Below the pieces are notes generated by a model. That model had not been told where the DNA came from, made no database searches, and was given only the letters and a program-made list of their open reading frames with translations. A stretch of 47,094 nt of DNA from Bacteroidales bacterium. GTDB taxonomy: Bacteria; Bacteroidota; Bacteroidia; Bacteroidales; Muribaculaceae. The stretch lies in contig JAQXIE010000055.1 of the NCBI GenBank assembly GCA_029007645.1, positions 1 to 47,094 of the forward strand. Direction: 5' to 3'. Positions 8,546 through 15,143 of the stretch are shown in pieces (positions within the stretch are counted from its first letter, which is position 1; every line of letters starts with the position of its first letter). The position numbers were made by a program, and so were the translations under genes.

Positions 8546-8581
8546 TGTATCCGCACCCAACTCCCCCCAAATCCCGGTCTA

Positions 8582-9283
8582 TTAAATATTATTCAGAAGG
8601 TTTTCGGGATGTTCCAACTCCTCGACAAGAATATCGACGCAGGTACAGGGCTTATGACTTTTGAAATCGTGAGCGTTGCCAAATATAGATCGAAGTCTTG
8701 CGGCGCGAAGTTTTGCCTGAGTCTCGTTGCCAATATTCTGAAGCATCCTATAAATGCCGCTGTCGTTCTTCTTGTAGCAGAAATTTTCATGGCCGTCACA
8801 CCTGCGTATCTCGTTTTCAAGTTTCTTTATGTAGTCTGCGCGTGAGATTGCTGAATCGAGATAGATGAAATGCAGAAGGTACCAAAGCTCAAATGCCTCG
8901 TTGCTCCATGCGGCCTTATATCCTTTTCTTTCAGCAAGGACAATCGCCTCGTTGAAGTCATTGAAATCATCTTTGTCGAAAACAACCCATACACGGTCGA
9001 ATCTTAACTGGCGTTGGCGCTCGAGCTTTTCTCTGATTTCTTCAGCCCTCTTGACTAAAGCACAGGTTGAGCGGCCCTCGCCGACAATATCTTCAGAGCG
9101 CACTTCGGAATACCTGTCCCTTACAAGTTCTTTGAAATAATTCGGTTCGGTCCGTTCTCCTTCGCATACAATCAGGAAACGCACTATTTTATCCCGCGTT
9201 GCCACTTTTCGTTTCTTTGCGGCTTTGGCCTCGCGCTTTTCCCGTTTGAGTTGCTCGATTTTAGATTTCGGAAGTTGTCCCAT
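8582..9283 (-). CDS. RloB-like TOPRIM protein (AbiL-type defence effector candidate)
   Basis: The 233-residue protein begins with a lysine/arginine-rich segment (residues 6-30). A TOPRIM-like core follows: FLIVCEGERTEPNYF (Glu41 and Glu43 region), VWVVFDKDDF (Asp103, Asp105) and SNEAFELWYLLHF (128-140), which is characteristic of RloB. RloB proteins pair with RloA ATPases, and the AbiL abortive-infection systems have this composition; the nuclease role is inferred from the TOPRIM fold. It starts 2 bp after the rloA-like stop codon, so the two are translationally linked. The gene is visibly more A+T-rich than its neighbours and lies next to tRNA-Ser, both signs of horizontal acquisition. Confidence 0.85.
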   Translation of the reverse strand: MGQLPKSKIEQLKREKREAKAAKKRKVATRDKIVRFLIVCEGERTEPNYFKELVRDRYSEVRSEDIVGEGRSTCALVKRAEEIREKLERQRQLRFDRVWVVFDKDDFNDFNEAIVLAERKGYKAAWSNEAFELWYLLHFIYLDSAISRADYIKKLENEIRRCDGHENFCYKKNDSGIYRMLQNIGNETQAKLRAARLRSIFGNAHDFKSHKPCTCVDILVEELEHPENLLNNI

Positions 9284-9285
9284 AA

Positions 9286-10485
9286 CTAACTCATAAAAGG
9301 AATGGCACCGTAGCGACCGTTGATGTAATCTTTCTCGATGTTACGGTCATTGCGAACCTTGTTGCCGGCATCGTCACGAAATTCCACAAGTGAATAGAGG
9401 TCGGTGGAATCGGATTTGTCCTTCTCTGTGAACCAGATCTGGTCGCGCCGCAGATAACGGATATTAAGCAGATTCGTGTCGTGTGTGGCGAAAATCAGCT
9501 GCGCTCCCTTGTTGTTGATTCCTTTGTCCATAAACGACCCGATGATTTTACGTGTCAGGAAAGGATGGAGTTTAGCATCCAGCTCATCGACAATAAGAAT
9601 TTTGCCATTAATAATGGCGTCGAAAATCGGACCGGCAATCTCGATGATCTTCTTCGTTCCCTCCGATTCCATTTTATCTGTCGGGAAATTCCGTACTCCC
9701 ACAATGTTGCCGTCGTGGTCATACAGACGGTGGACCGTTTCCGATTTCATCTTCTTTTCATCACTACTTTCCGGTTCCACATCTAGCTCCATGAAGCCAA
9801 GATTGGTCTCCTCGAAGAATCGGGTTATTTCGGACGAACCGACCTGCTTGTTGAACAACATCTCAAGTGTCTTTCCGGCATAACCCTTCCCGTCCATTCC
9901 TGACATATATTCCATATTTGTAAACCAGTCAAGAATCGACTGCGACACTTTGCCGTTCAACTGTGCCACAAGCGACACAAAGAGGCGATTGTCCGGGGTG
10001 GCAGTCTGCTTGCCCATTCCTTCGGCAAAACGTGTTTTGGAAATCTTGAATTCATTACCACTACGCAAGAACAGTTCAAACTCTCGTTCACCCGGTCTTT
10101 TCTCGTAGAGCCATTCGGCGATGATGGCTTCGGTGGTATAATCAAAGCCATAACGGAATTTTGAACCGTTCAGGGTAAATTGAATTTCAAAAGATGTCGG
10201 CTCTTCGCAGGATGTCATGTCAAGGGAAAATGGCTCGGCATCCAGTTTGTCTTTGGGGTTGAGCTTTACGGAATTAAGCAGCACATCGCGCATGGCCTTC
10301 AGTGCTTTCAGCACATTGCTCTTGCCGCTTGAATTTGCCCCGTACATCACAGCTACGGGAAGCAATTCCTCTTCGCACGACTTTACGACGGCATTCGACA
10401 GCTCCTGAATCGAAGCCGCCTCCATGCTCAGTGTCATTTCATTTTTGAAAGACCTGAAATTCTTGAACGTGAAGTTTACCAACAT
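9286..10485 (-). CDS. RloA-like AAA/ABC ATPase (AbiL-type defence partner)
   Basis: The 399-residue protein begins MLVNFTFKNFRSFKNEMTLS, the usual opening of ABC-type ATPases of the AAA_15/AAA_21 group. The Walker A motif is GANSSGKSN (49-57), a signature-like MESEGTKKI lies at 272-280, Walker B is ILIVDELDAKLHP with Asp300-Glu301, and the H-loop is FATHDTNLL with His335. OLD, RloA, PARIS and AbiL systems share this arrangement with a TOPRIM nuclease on the same or the next chain. Here the TOPRIM partner is the next gene, 2 bp downstream. The expected role is phage sensing or ATP-dependent control of the effector; this is inferred from the family, with no direct evidence in the window. Confidence 0.87.
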   Translation of the reverse strand: MLVNFTFKNFRSFKNEMTLSMEAASIQELSNAVVKSCEEELLPVAVMYGANSSGKSNVLKALKAMRDVLLNSVKLNPKDKLDAEPFSLDMTSCEEPTSFEIQFTLNGSKFRYGFDYTTEAIIAEWLYEKRPGEREFELFLRSGNEFKISKTRFAEGMGKQTATPDNRLFVSLVAQLNGKVSQSILDWFTNMEYMSGMDGKGYAGKTLEMLFNKQVGSSEITRFFEETNLGFMELDVEPESSDEKKMKSETVHRLYDHDGNIVGVRNFPTDKMESEGTKKIIEIAGPIFDAIINGKILIVDELDAKLHPFLTRKIIGSFMDKGINNKGAQLIFATHDTNLLNIRYLRRDQIWFTEKDKSDSTDLYSLVEFRDDAGNKVRNDRNIEKDYINGRYGAIPFMS

Positions 10486-10506
10486 ATCTTATTAGCATTT
10501 CTGTTG

Positions 10507-10514
10507 CAAAGATA
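10507..10514 (-). promoter_or_regulatory. -7 element upstream of the RloA-like gene
   Basis: On the minus strand this reads TATCTTTG, 21 bp before the ATG at 10485. No TTTG stands at the usual upstream distance. Confidence 0.5.
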
Positions 10515-10621
10515 ACAATAAAATTCCATTCCGAGTTCTATTTGTGAGAATTATTCTCAAATGTTTTAACCTGCATTCAATTTTAACGCGTCTAGCTTTG
10601 TCAGATTGCTGATATTCCCCC

Positions 10622-10765
10622 TCATGTCTGTAATTCAAACGGGTTAAGCCATCCACGTATCTTACATTGGTGCAGCAGATACAGATACACGCGGGTGTCC
10701 ATAGCTCCGAATGGCTTGAAACCGTCCTGTCGCCAGAACTCGTTGATCAATTCGATATAGGTCAT
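10622..10765 (-). pseudogene. Truncated remnant of a mobile-element replication/helix-turn-helix protein
   Basis: A 47-codon frame starts at the ATG at 10765 (MTYIELINEFWRQDGFKPFG) and ends at TGA after ...RGWLNPFELQT. This opening (TYIELIN-FW, DTR-YLYLL, RGWLNPFE) is the conserved N-terminus of a family found in Bacteroidales prophages and conjugative elements. There it continues for well over 100 residues as a winged-helix replication-type protein. No continuation in any frame resembles the rest of the family, so I read this as a decayed relic. A -7-like TAATTTTG at 10792-10785 lies just upstream. It supports the view that the tRNA-Ser to prfB interval is an old integration site. Confidence 0.65.
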
Positions 10766-10858
10766 ATTTTGAGGTTTTACGCCCCAAAATTACCGACCCG
10801 AATATCCCACATATCCTTATCCGTTTACTTTGATACCTGTTTTTTTGTAAAAATTACG

Positions 10859-10934
10859 GACAGGGGAACAGGAGTCACCGTAGGTTATGGTAAGGTTGTA
10901 TCAGACTTGCTCCTGTCACTCCTGTTCCACTGTC
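10859..10934. repeat. Inverted repeat upstream of the relic gene
   Basis: The arms 10859-10875 (gacaggggaacaggagt) and 10918-10934 are reverse complements at 16 of 17 positions around a 42-bp spacer. The gacagg/caggag units resemble the short direct repeats seen near replication genes of mobile elements. A leftover control or origin site is possible but unproven. Confidence 0.6.
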
Positions 10935-10950
10935 AAAAAAAACTACAGGT

Positions 10951-11118
10951 TGACGACGTGGACGTCGTCATTCCAGTGTTTATTCCGGCACCTGCGTCAG
11001 CAGGATCTGTGGCAACGGCAAAAGCCTATTACTTAAATTTACTTCTGTGAGCTTCTGCATGTTCAGTGTAGGCCAAAAGCTCCGCTTTTGCCGTCAGTTC
11101 AGTGCCTTGAAATCTTAA
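10951..11118 (+). repeat. Palindromic intergenic element, copy III (right half-unit only)
   Basis: This copy begins with gacgacgtggacgtcgtc (10952-10969). It then shows the ccagtgtttattccg, ctgcgtcagcagg, cttctgtgagcttctg and aaaagctccgctttt modules in the same order as copies I and II, ending with gtgccttgaaat. The left half is absent. The longer interval 10486-11200 holds this unit, the relic gene, the inverted repeat and the prfB promoter element, and nothing else I can support. Confidence 0.78.
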
Positions 11119-11168
11119 AAATTTCAACATAGGAAAGTGCTGTTATCAATAGTTTGGCGGTTTTTTTG

Positions 11169-11176
11169 TAATTTTG
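11169..11176 (+). promoter_or_regulatory. -7 element of prfB
   Basis: TAATTTTG matches TAnnTTTG and ends 24 bp before the prfB ATG at 11201. There is no well-placed TTTG upstream. Confidence 0.5.
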
Positions 11177-11200
11177 CAGACGGAAAGCTATAGCAGAGAT

Positions 11201-12313
11201 ATGATTACAACCGAACAGCTCAAGGCCGTCGAAAAACGTGTGGCCGACCTGAACAGATATCTTGATATCGACTCGAAGAAGATTGAAGTCGAGGAGGAGG
11301 AACTCCGCACCCATGTGGCCGACTTCTGGGACGACCGCGAAAAAGCTGAGGCCCAGATGCGCAAAATCAAGGGACTGCATTTCTGGATCGACGCCTACAC
11401 GGCGCTGAGCAAGCAGATCGAGGAGCTCAACCTGTCGATGGATTTCCTGAAGGAGGGTCTGGTGACCGAGGATGAAATTGACTCGCTCTACGAGACGACC
11501 CTGGAGGATATCGAGAAGCTGGAACTCCGCAATATGCTGCGGAGCGAGGGCGACAAGCTTGGCGTCGTGCTGAAAATCAACTCCGGTGCCGGAGGCACCG
11601 AGAGTCAGGACTGGGCATCGATGCTGATGCGGTTGTATCTGCGATATGCCGAGCGTCACGGCTACAAGACGAGCATCGCGCAGCTTCTGGAAGGCGACGA
11701 GGCCGGCATCAAGTCGGTGACCATCAACATCGAGGGCGACTACGCCTACGGCTTCCTGAAGAGCGAGAACGGCGTGCACCGTCTGGTCCGCGTGAGCCCT
11801 TACAACGCCCAGGGCAAGCGCATGACATCGTTCGCATCGGTGTTTGTGACGCCATTAGTCGACGACACCATTGAGGTCAACGTCGAGACAGCGCGCATTT
11901 CATGGGATACGTTCCGAAGCGGCGGCGCCGGCGGTCAGAACGTCAACAAGGTTGAATCGGGCGTGCGCCTGCGTTACCAGTACAAGGACCCCTACACCGG
12001 CGAGGAGGAGGAGATCCTGATCGAAAACACCGAGACCCGCGATCAGCCCAAGAACAAGGAGAACGCCATGCGCCAGCTGCGTTCCATTCTCTACGACAAG
12101 GAACTGCAGCACCGCATGGAAGAACAGGCCAAAGTGGAGGCCGGCAAGAAAAAGATAGAATGGGGATCGCAGATCCGCAGCTACGTCTTCGACGACCGCC
12201 GCGTCAAGGACCACCGCACCGGATATCAGACATCTGACGTCAACGGCGTGATGGACGGCAATATCGACGGATTCATCAAGGCCTACCTGATGGAAGGCCA
12301 CGAAGAAGAATAA
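11201..12313 (+). CDS. prfB: Peptide chain release factor 2
   Basis: The product is 370 residues from ATG 11201 (MITTEQLKAVEKRVADLNRY). An upstream in-frame ATG at 11174 overlaps the -7 element and is rejected. Release of the peptide is carried by RSGGAGGQNVNKVESGVRLRY (GGQ, Gln246). The stop-codon reading loop has SPYNAQGKRMTSFASVFV, so the usual SPF tripeptide of RF2 is SPY here. The gene is one continuous frame: the autoregulatory +1 frameshift site with an internal UGA, found in many prfB genes, is absent. It acts on UGA and UAA stop codons at the ribosome. It is convergent with the DUF4254 gene, with 2 bp between the stop codons. Confidence 0.95.
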   Translation: MITTEQLKAVEKRVADLNRYLDIDSKKIEVEEEELRTHVADFWDDREKAEAQMRKIKGLHFWIDAYTALSKQIEELNLSMDFLKEGLVTEDEIDSLYETTLEDIEKLELRNMLRSEGDKLGVVLKINSGAGGTESQDWASMLMRLYLRYAERHGYKTSIAQLLEGDEAGIKSVTINIEGDYAYGFLKSENGVHRLVRVSPYNAQGKRMTSFASVFVTPLVDDTIEVNVETARISWDTFRSGGAGGQNVNKVESGVRLRYQYKDPYTGEEEEILIENTETRDQPKNKENAMRQLRSILYDKELQHRMEEQAKVEAGKKKIEWGSQIRSYVFDDRRVKDHRTGYQTSDVNGVMDGNIDGFIKAYLMEGHEEE

Positions 12314-12315
12314 AT

Positions 12316-12918
12316 TTATTTCTTGGCGTAGAGCACGGGGTTGGTCGCCGGATCGTTGTACATCTTCATCTGGCGATAAACCTTCATGAACTTGCGGCCG
12401 GCGGCGATGTCATCGAGCAACTGGCCGATTGCCGTGGTCAGGTCCTCACGCTGCTCGAGCAGCACGTCGAGCTTGGCGCGACAACGTGCCTTGTGGTCGG
12501 CGTCGGCGTCGGTACGTTCCGCCTGTTCGCGCATATGCCATATCTTGAGCGCCAGGATCGAGAGACGGTCCAGAGCCCAGGCAGGCGACTCGGTATTGAT
12601 TGTCGCATCAGGAAGCACCTCGACATCCCTGTACTTCTCGCGGTACCATGTGTCGATCTCCTCGACCATGTCCGTGCGCACCTGATTCGAGCGGTCGATG
12701 CGCCGCTTCAGCTGCAGAGCCTCCGCCGGATCGATCTCCGGATCGCGGATTATATCCTCCAGATGCCACTGCACGGCATCAACCCAGTTTTTGGAATACA
12801 GAATGGCCTCGAACGAACCCTCGGGATACGGATTCTTGCAGGGGGCGTCGACATTGTCGGTCTTATGGTAATCGCTGACACTGCGGTCAAACACGGTATT
12901 GGCGTTATCGATTGACAT
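12316..12918 (-). CDS. DUF4254 domain protein
   Basis: This is a 200-residue cytoplasmic protein from ATG 12918 (MSIDNANTVFDRSVSDYH). An in-frame ATG at 12954 lies inside the promoter and is rejected. The sequence is helical and charged, with WHLEDIIRDPEI, LQLKRRIDRSNQVRTDMVEEIDTW and ESPAWALDRLSILALKIWHM, which I recognise as the DUF4254 family of Bacteroidetes. Its function is not known to me; some homologues sit near lipopolysaccharide genes, but nothing nearby here supports that. No signal peptide or membrane segment is visible. Confidence 0.82.
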   Translation of the reverse strand: MSIDNANTVFDRSVSDYHKTDNVDAPCKNPYPEGSFEAILYSKNWVDAVQWHLEDIIRDPEIDPAEALQLKRRIDRSNQVRTDMVEEIDTWYREKYRDVEVLPDATINTESPAWALDRLSILALKIWHMREQAERTDADADHKARCRAKLDVLLEQREDLTTAIGQLLDDIAAGRKFMKVYRQMKMYNDPATNPVLYAKK

Positions 12919-12953
12919 GGTGGTATTTGGGTTTGCGATGTGTGATTGAATCA

Positions 12954-12985
12954 CAAATTTAACAAATTTTTCCGCTCAAACCAAA
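12954..12985 (-). promoter_or_regulatory. Promoter of the DUF4254 gene (TTTG-N20-TAAATTTG)
   Basis: On the minus strand TTTG (12985-12982) and TAAATTTG (12961-12954) are 20 bp apart, a full consensus match. It places the start of transcription upstream of the ATG at 12918. Confidence 0.75.
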
Positions 12986-13014
12986 CTGCAGTTGGCGATG
13001 CCGTGGATTTTTCT

Positions 13015-13022
13015 TAAATTTG
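13015..13022 (+). promoter_or_regulatory. -7 element of the M6 protease operon
   Basis: TAAATTTG lies 33 bp before the ATG at 13056. A GTTG, one base off TTTG, stands 20 bp upstream. It is divergent from the DUF4254 promoter. Confidence 0.55.
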
Positions 13023-13055
13023 CTTTGAAAAACCTGAAAACTCAAATTTAGAATT

Positions 13056-15143
13056 ATGAAATCCCTGTTCAGAACATTTGTTATGGCGCTGTGCGGCGCG
13101 ATGCCGCTCGCCGCGATGGCAGTTCCGGCCAAACCGGGTCCCATGCAGGTGACGCAAGCCGACGGCTCGACGATAACGATACGCCTCTATGGCGATGAAC
13201 ACCATCATTTCTGCACTACCGACGACGGCTATCTGCTGACAAGCGACAACGGCATCTACTGCTATGCCGACGTCGACGCGCAGGGTCGCACCATATCTTC
13301 AGGCCTGAAGGCATCGGACGCGGCAGCCCGCACAGCCGAGGCCAAAGCCTGGCTGAAGGGAATCGACATGACCCGAGTGCTCGGCACTATGGAACAACAG
13401 GCGCGCACGCGCCGCGCCGCCAGGGGAGCCGCCACCCGGATTGCCGCTCCCGCATTCGCACAGTCCGCAACAACCTCAATGCAGAAGGGTCCCGGACTCT
13501 TCCCCGGCACACACTTCCCTCCCAAAGGGAAGCAGAAAGGCCTGGTGATCTTGGTGGAATACAACGATGTAAGCATGAGCAAACGTTACGATCCCCTGGA
13601 CTATTTCACACGCATGCTGAACGAGCCGGGCTTCTCCGACCTCAAGGCCACGGGATCGGCCGTGGATTTTTTCCGCGAATCCTCGAACGGACAGTTTGAA
13701 CCCGAATTCGACGTCTACGGACCGGTCAGGCTGTCGCGCGACCGCTCGTACTACGGCGGCAACAACTACCGCGGCGACGACCTCCATCCCGAAGAGATGG
13801 TCAGGGAAGCGTGCGAGCTTCTTGACGACGAGATTGACTTCAGAGAGTACGACCGCGACGGCGACGGCGTAGTCGACAACGTATTCGTATTCTATGCCGG
13901 AGGAGGCGAGGCTTCGGGCGCCGGTGCCGATACCGTCTGGCCGCATGCCTGGTATCTCTCCGAGGCCTACGACGTGGCGCCGGAATTCGACGGCGTGGCC
14001 GTCGACCGCTATGCCTGCTCCAACGAATGGGAAGGAACCCGTCCCGACGGCGTCGGCACGTTCGTGCACGAGTTCAGCCATGTGATGGGTCTCCCCGACC
14101 TCTATGCCACCGAATATACCAGCTCGTTTACTCCCGGAAGCTGGTCATGCATGGACGATGGTCCCTACAACAACAACGGCATGACTCCCCCGCTATACGG
14201 CGCCTTCGAACGCTACGCCCTGGGATGGCTGACTCCCACCGAGATCGACAGCAGCCGCAGCGTGATGCTTCCCCCCATTGACAACAATGTAGCGGGCATA
14301 ATCAAGGCCTCGAGCAACGAGTTCTTCCTGCTGGAGAACCGCCAGCAGACCGGCTGGGACACCTACATTCCGGGCCACGGCATGCTCGTATGGCACATCG
14401 ACTACGATGACTACGTATGGGCCAGCAACACCGTCAACAACACCCCGTCGCATCAGTATGTCGACATCGAGGAGGCCGACGGCACGCAGAGCGAATACAC
14501 CCGCGACGGCGACGCATTCCCCGGAACAGGCAACAATACGTCGTTCACCGACAACACGCGGCCCAACATGAAGACCTGGAGCAACCGCAAGATGAATCTG
14601 CCGCTGACGGGCATCACCGAAAGCACCAGCGGCATGATCTCCTTCGACGTTGACGAAGGTAGCGACGAACGCCTCGACGCCACCACGGCCCTGACACCCG
14701 CCAGCAATGACGATACGGCGCTGACCGCCACCTGGACGCCCGTCGAGGGCGCGATATACGCGCTGACAGTCTACCGGGATGCCACCGTCGAAACCAAGGC
14801 CACGGATGAAGCTGAACCCGAGTATGTATTGCAGGACCTCTGCGTCGGCGACGCCACAACCTACCGCGTCGAGGGTCTCGAGCCCGGCACGGTTTACCAT
14901 TATTACGTGCGCGTGCTCAAGGGTCTGGATTACTCCGAGCCCTCCAACGTGATCGACGTCCTCACAGCGGGCGAATCCGGCATACGGTCCACGATCGCCG
15001 ACCCCAAGGGACCCTTTACGATTTACGACCTGACGGGACGGCGCGTAGGCACTACCCCCGACGGCTCGCTACCTGCCAATCTGACGCGCGGCGTATATCT
15101 GCTGCGCAGCAACAACGGAACAACTAAAAAGATCAAACTATAA
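13056..15143 (+). CDS. Secreted M6 family metalloprotease with a type IX-like C-terminal tail
   Basis: The 695-residue protein has a signal peptide (hydrophobic to about residue 22, MAVPA cleavage region) and a propeptide-like basic segment (110-135). The M6 catalytic domain carries zinc motif HEFSH at 338-342 (FVHEFSHVMGLPDLY) and an acidic DRDGDGVVD calcium-loop-like stretch at 266-274. A fibronectin-type segment follows (about 540-640, ALTATWTPVEGAIYALTVYR). The end, IYDLTGRRVG...GVYLLRSNNGTTKKIKL, has the pattern of a type IX secretion sorting domain. It should degrade proteins outside the cell or at the surface. Its stop overlaps the start of the CotH gene (TAATG), so translation is coupled. 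Confidence 0.88.
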   Translation: MKSLFRTFVMALCGAMPLAAMAVPAKPGPMQVTQADGSTITIRLYGDEHHHFCTTDDGYLLTSDNGIYCYADVDAQGRTISSGLKASDAAARTAEAKAWLKGIDMTRVLGTMEQQARTRRAARGAATRIAAPAFAQSATTSMQKGPGLFPGTHFPPKGKQKGLVILVEYNDVSMSKRYDPLDYFTRMLNEPGFSDLKATGSAVDFFRESSNGQFEPEFDVYGPVRLSRDRSYYGGNNYRGDDLHPEEMVREACELLDDEIDFREYDRDGDGVVDNVFVFYAGGGEASGAGADTVWPHAWYLSEAYDVAPEFDGVAVDRYACSNEWEGTRPDGVGTFVHEFSHVMGLPDLYATEYTSSFTPGSWSCMDDGPYNNNGMTPPLYGAFERYALGWLTPTEIDSSRSVMLPPIDNNVAGIIKASSNEFFLLENRQQTGWDTYIPGHGMLVWHIDYDDYVWASNTVNNTPSHQYVDIEEADGTQSEYTRDGDAFPGTGNNTSFTDNTRPNMKTWSNRKMNLPLTGITESTSGMISFDVDEGSDERLDATTALTPASNDDTALTATWTPVEGAIYALTVYRDATVETKATDEAEPEYVLQDLCVGDATTYRVEGLEPGTVYHYYVRVLKGLDYSEPSNVIDVLTAGESGIRSTIADPKGPFTIYDLTGRRVGTTPDGSLPANLTRGVYLLRSNNGTTKKIKL

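Noticed and set aside
10667..11050. A 127-codon plus-strand frame
   Set aside because: It runs across the relic gene on the other strand, the inverted repeat and repeat copy III; the sequence has no domain or start signal.
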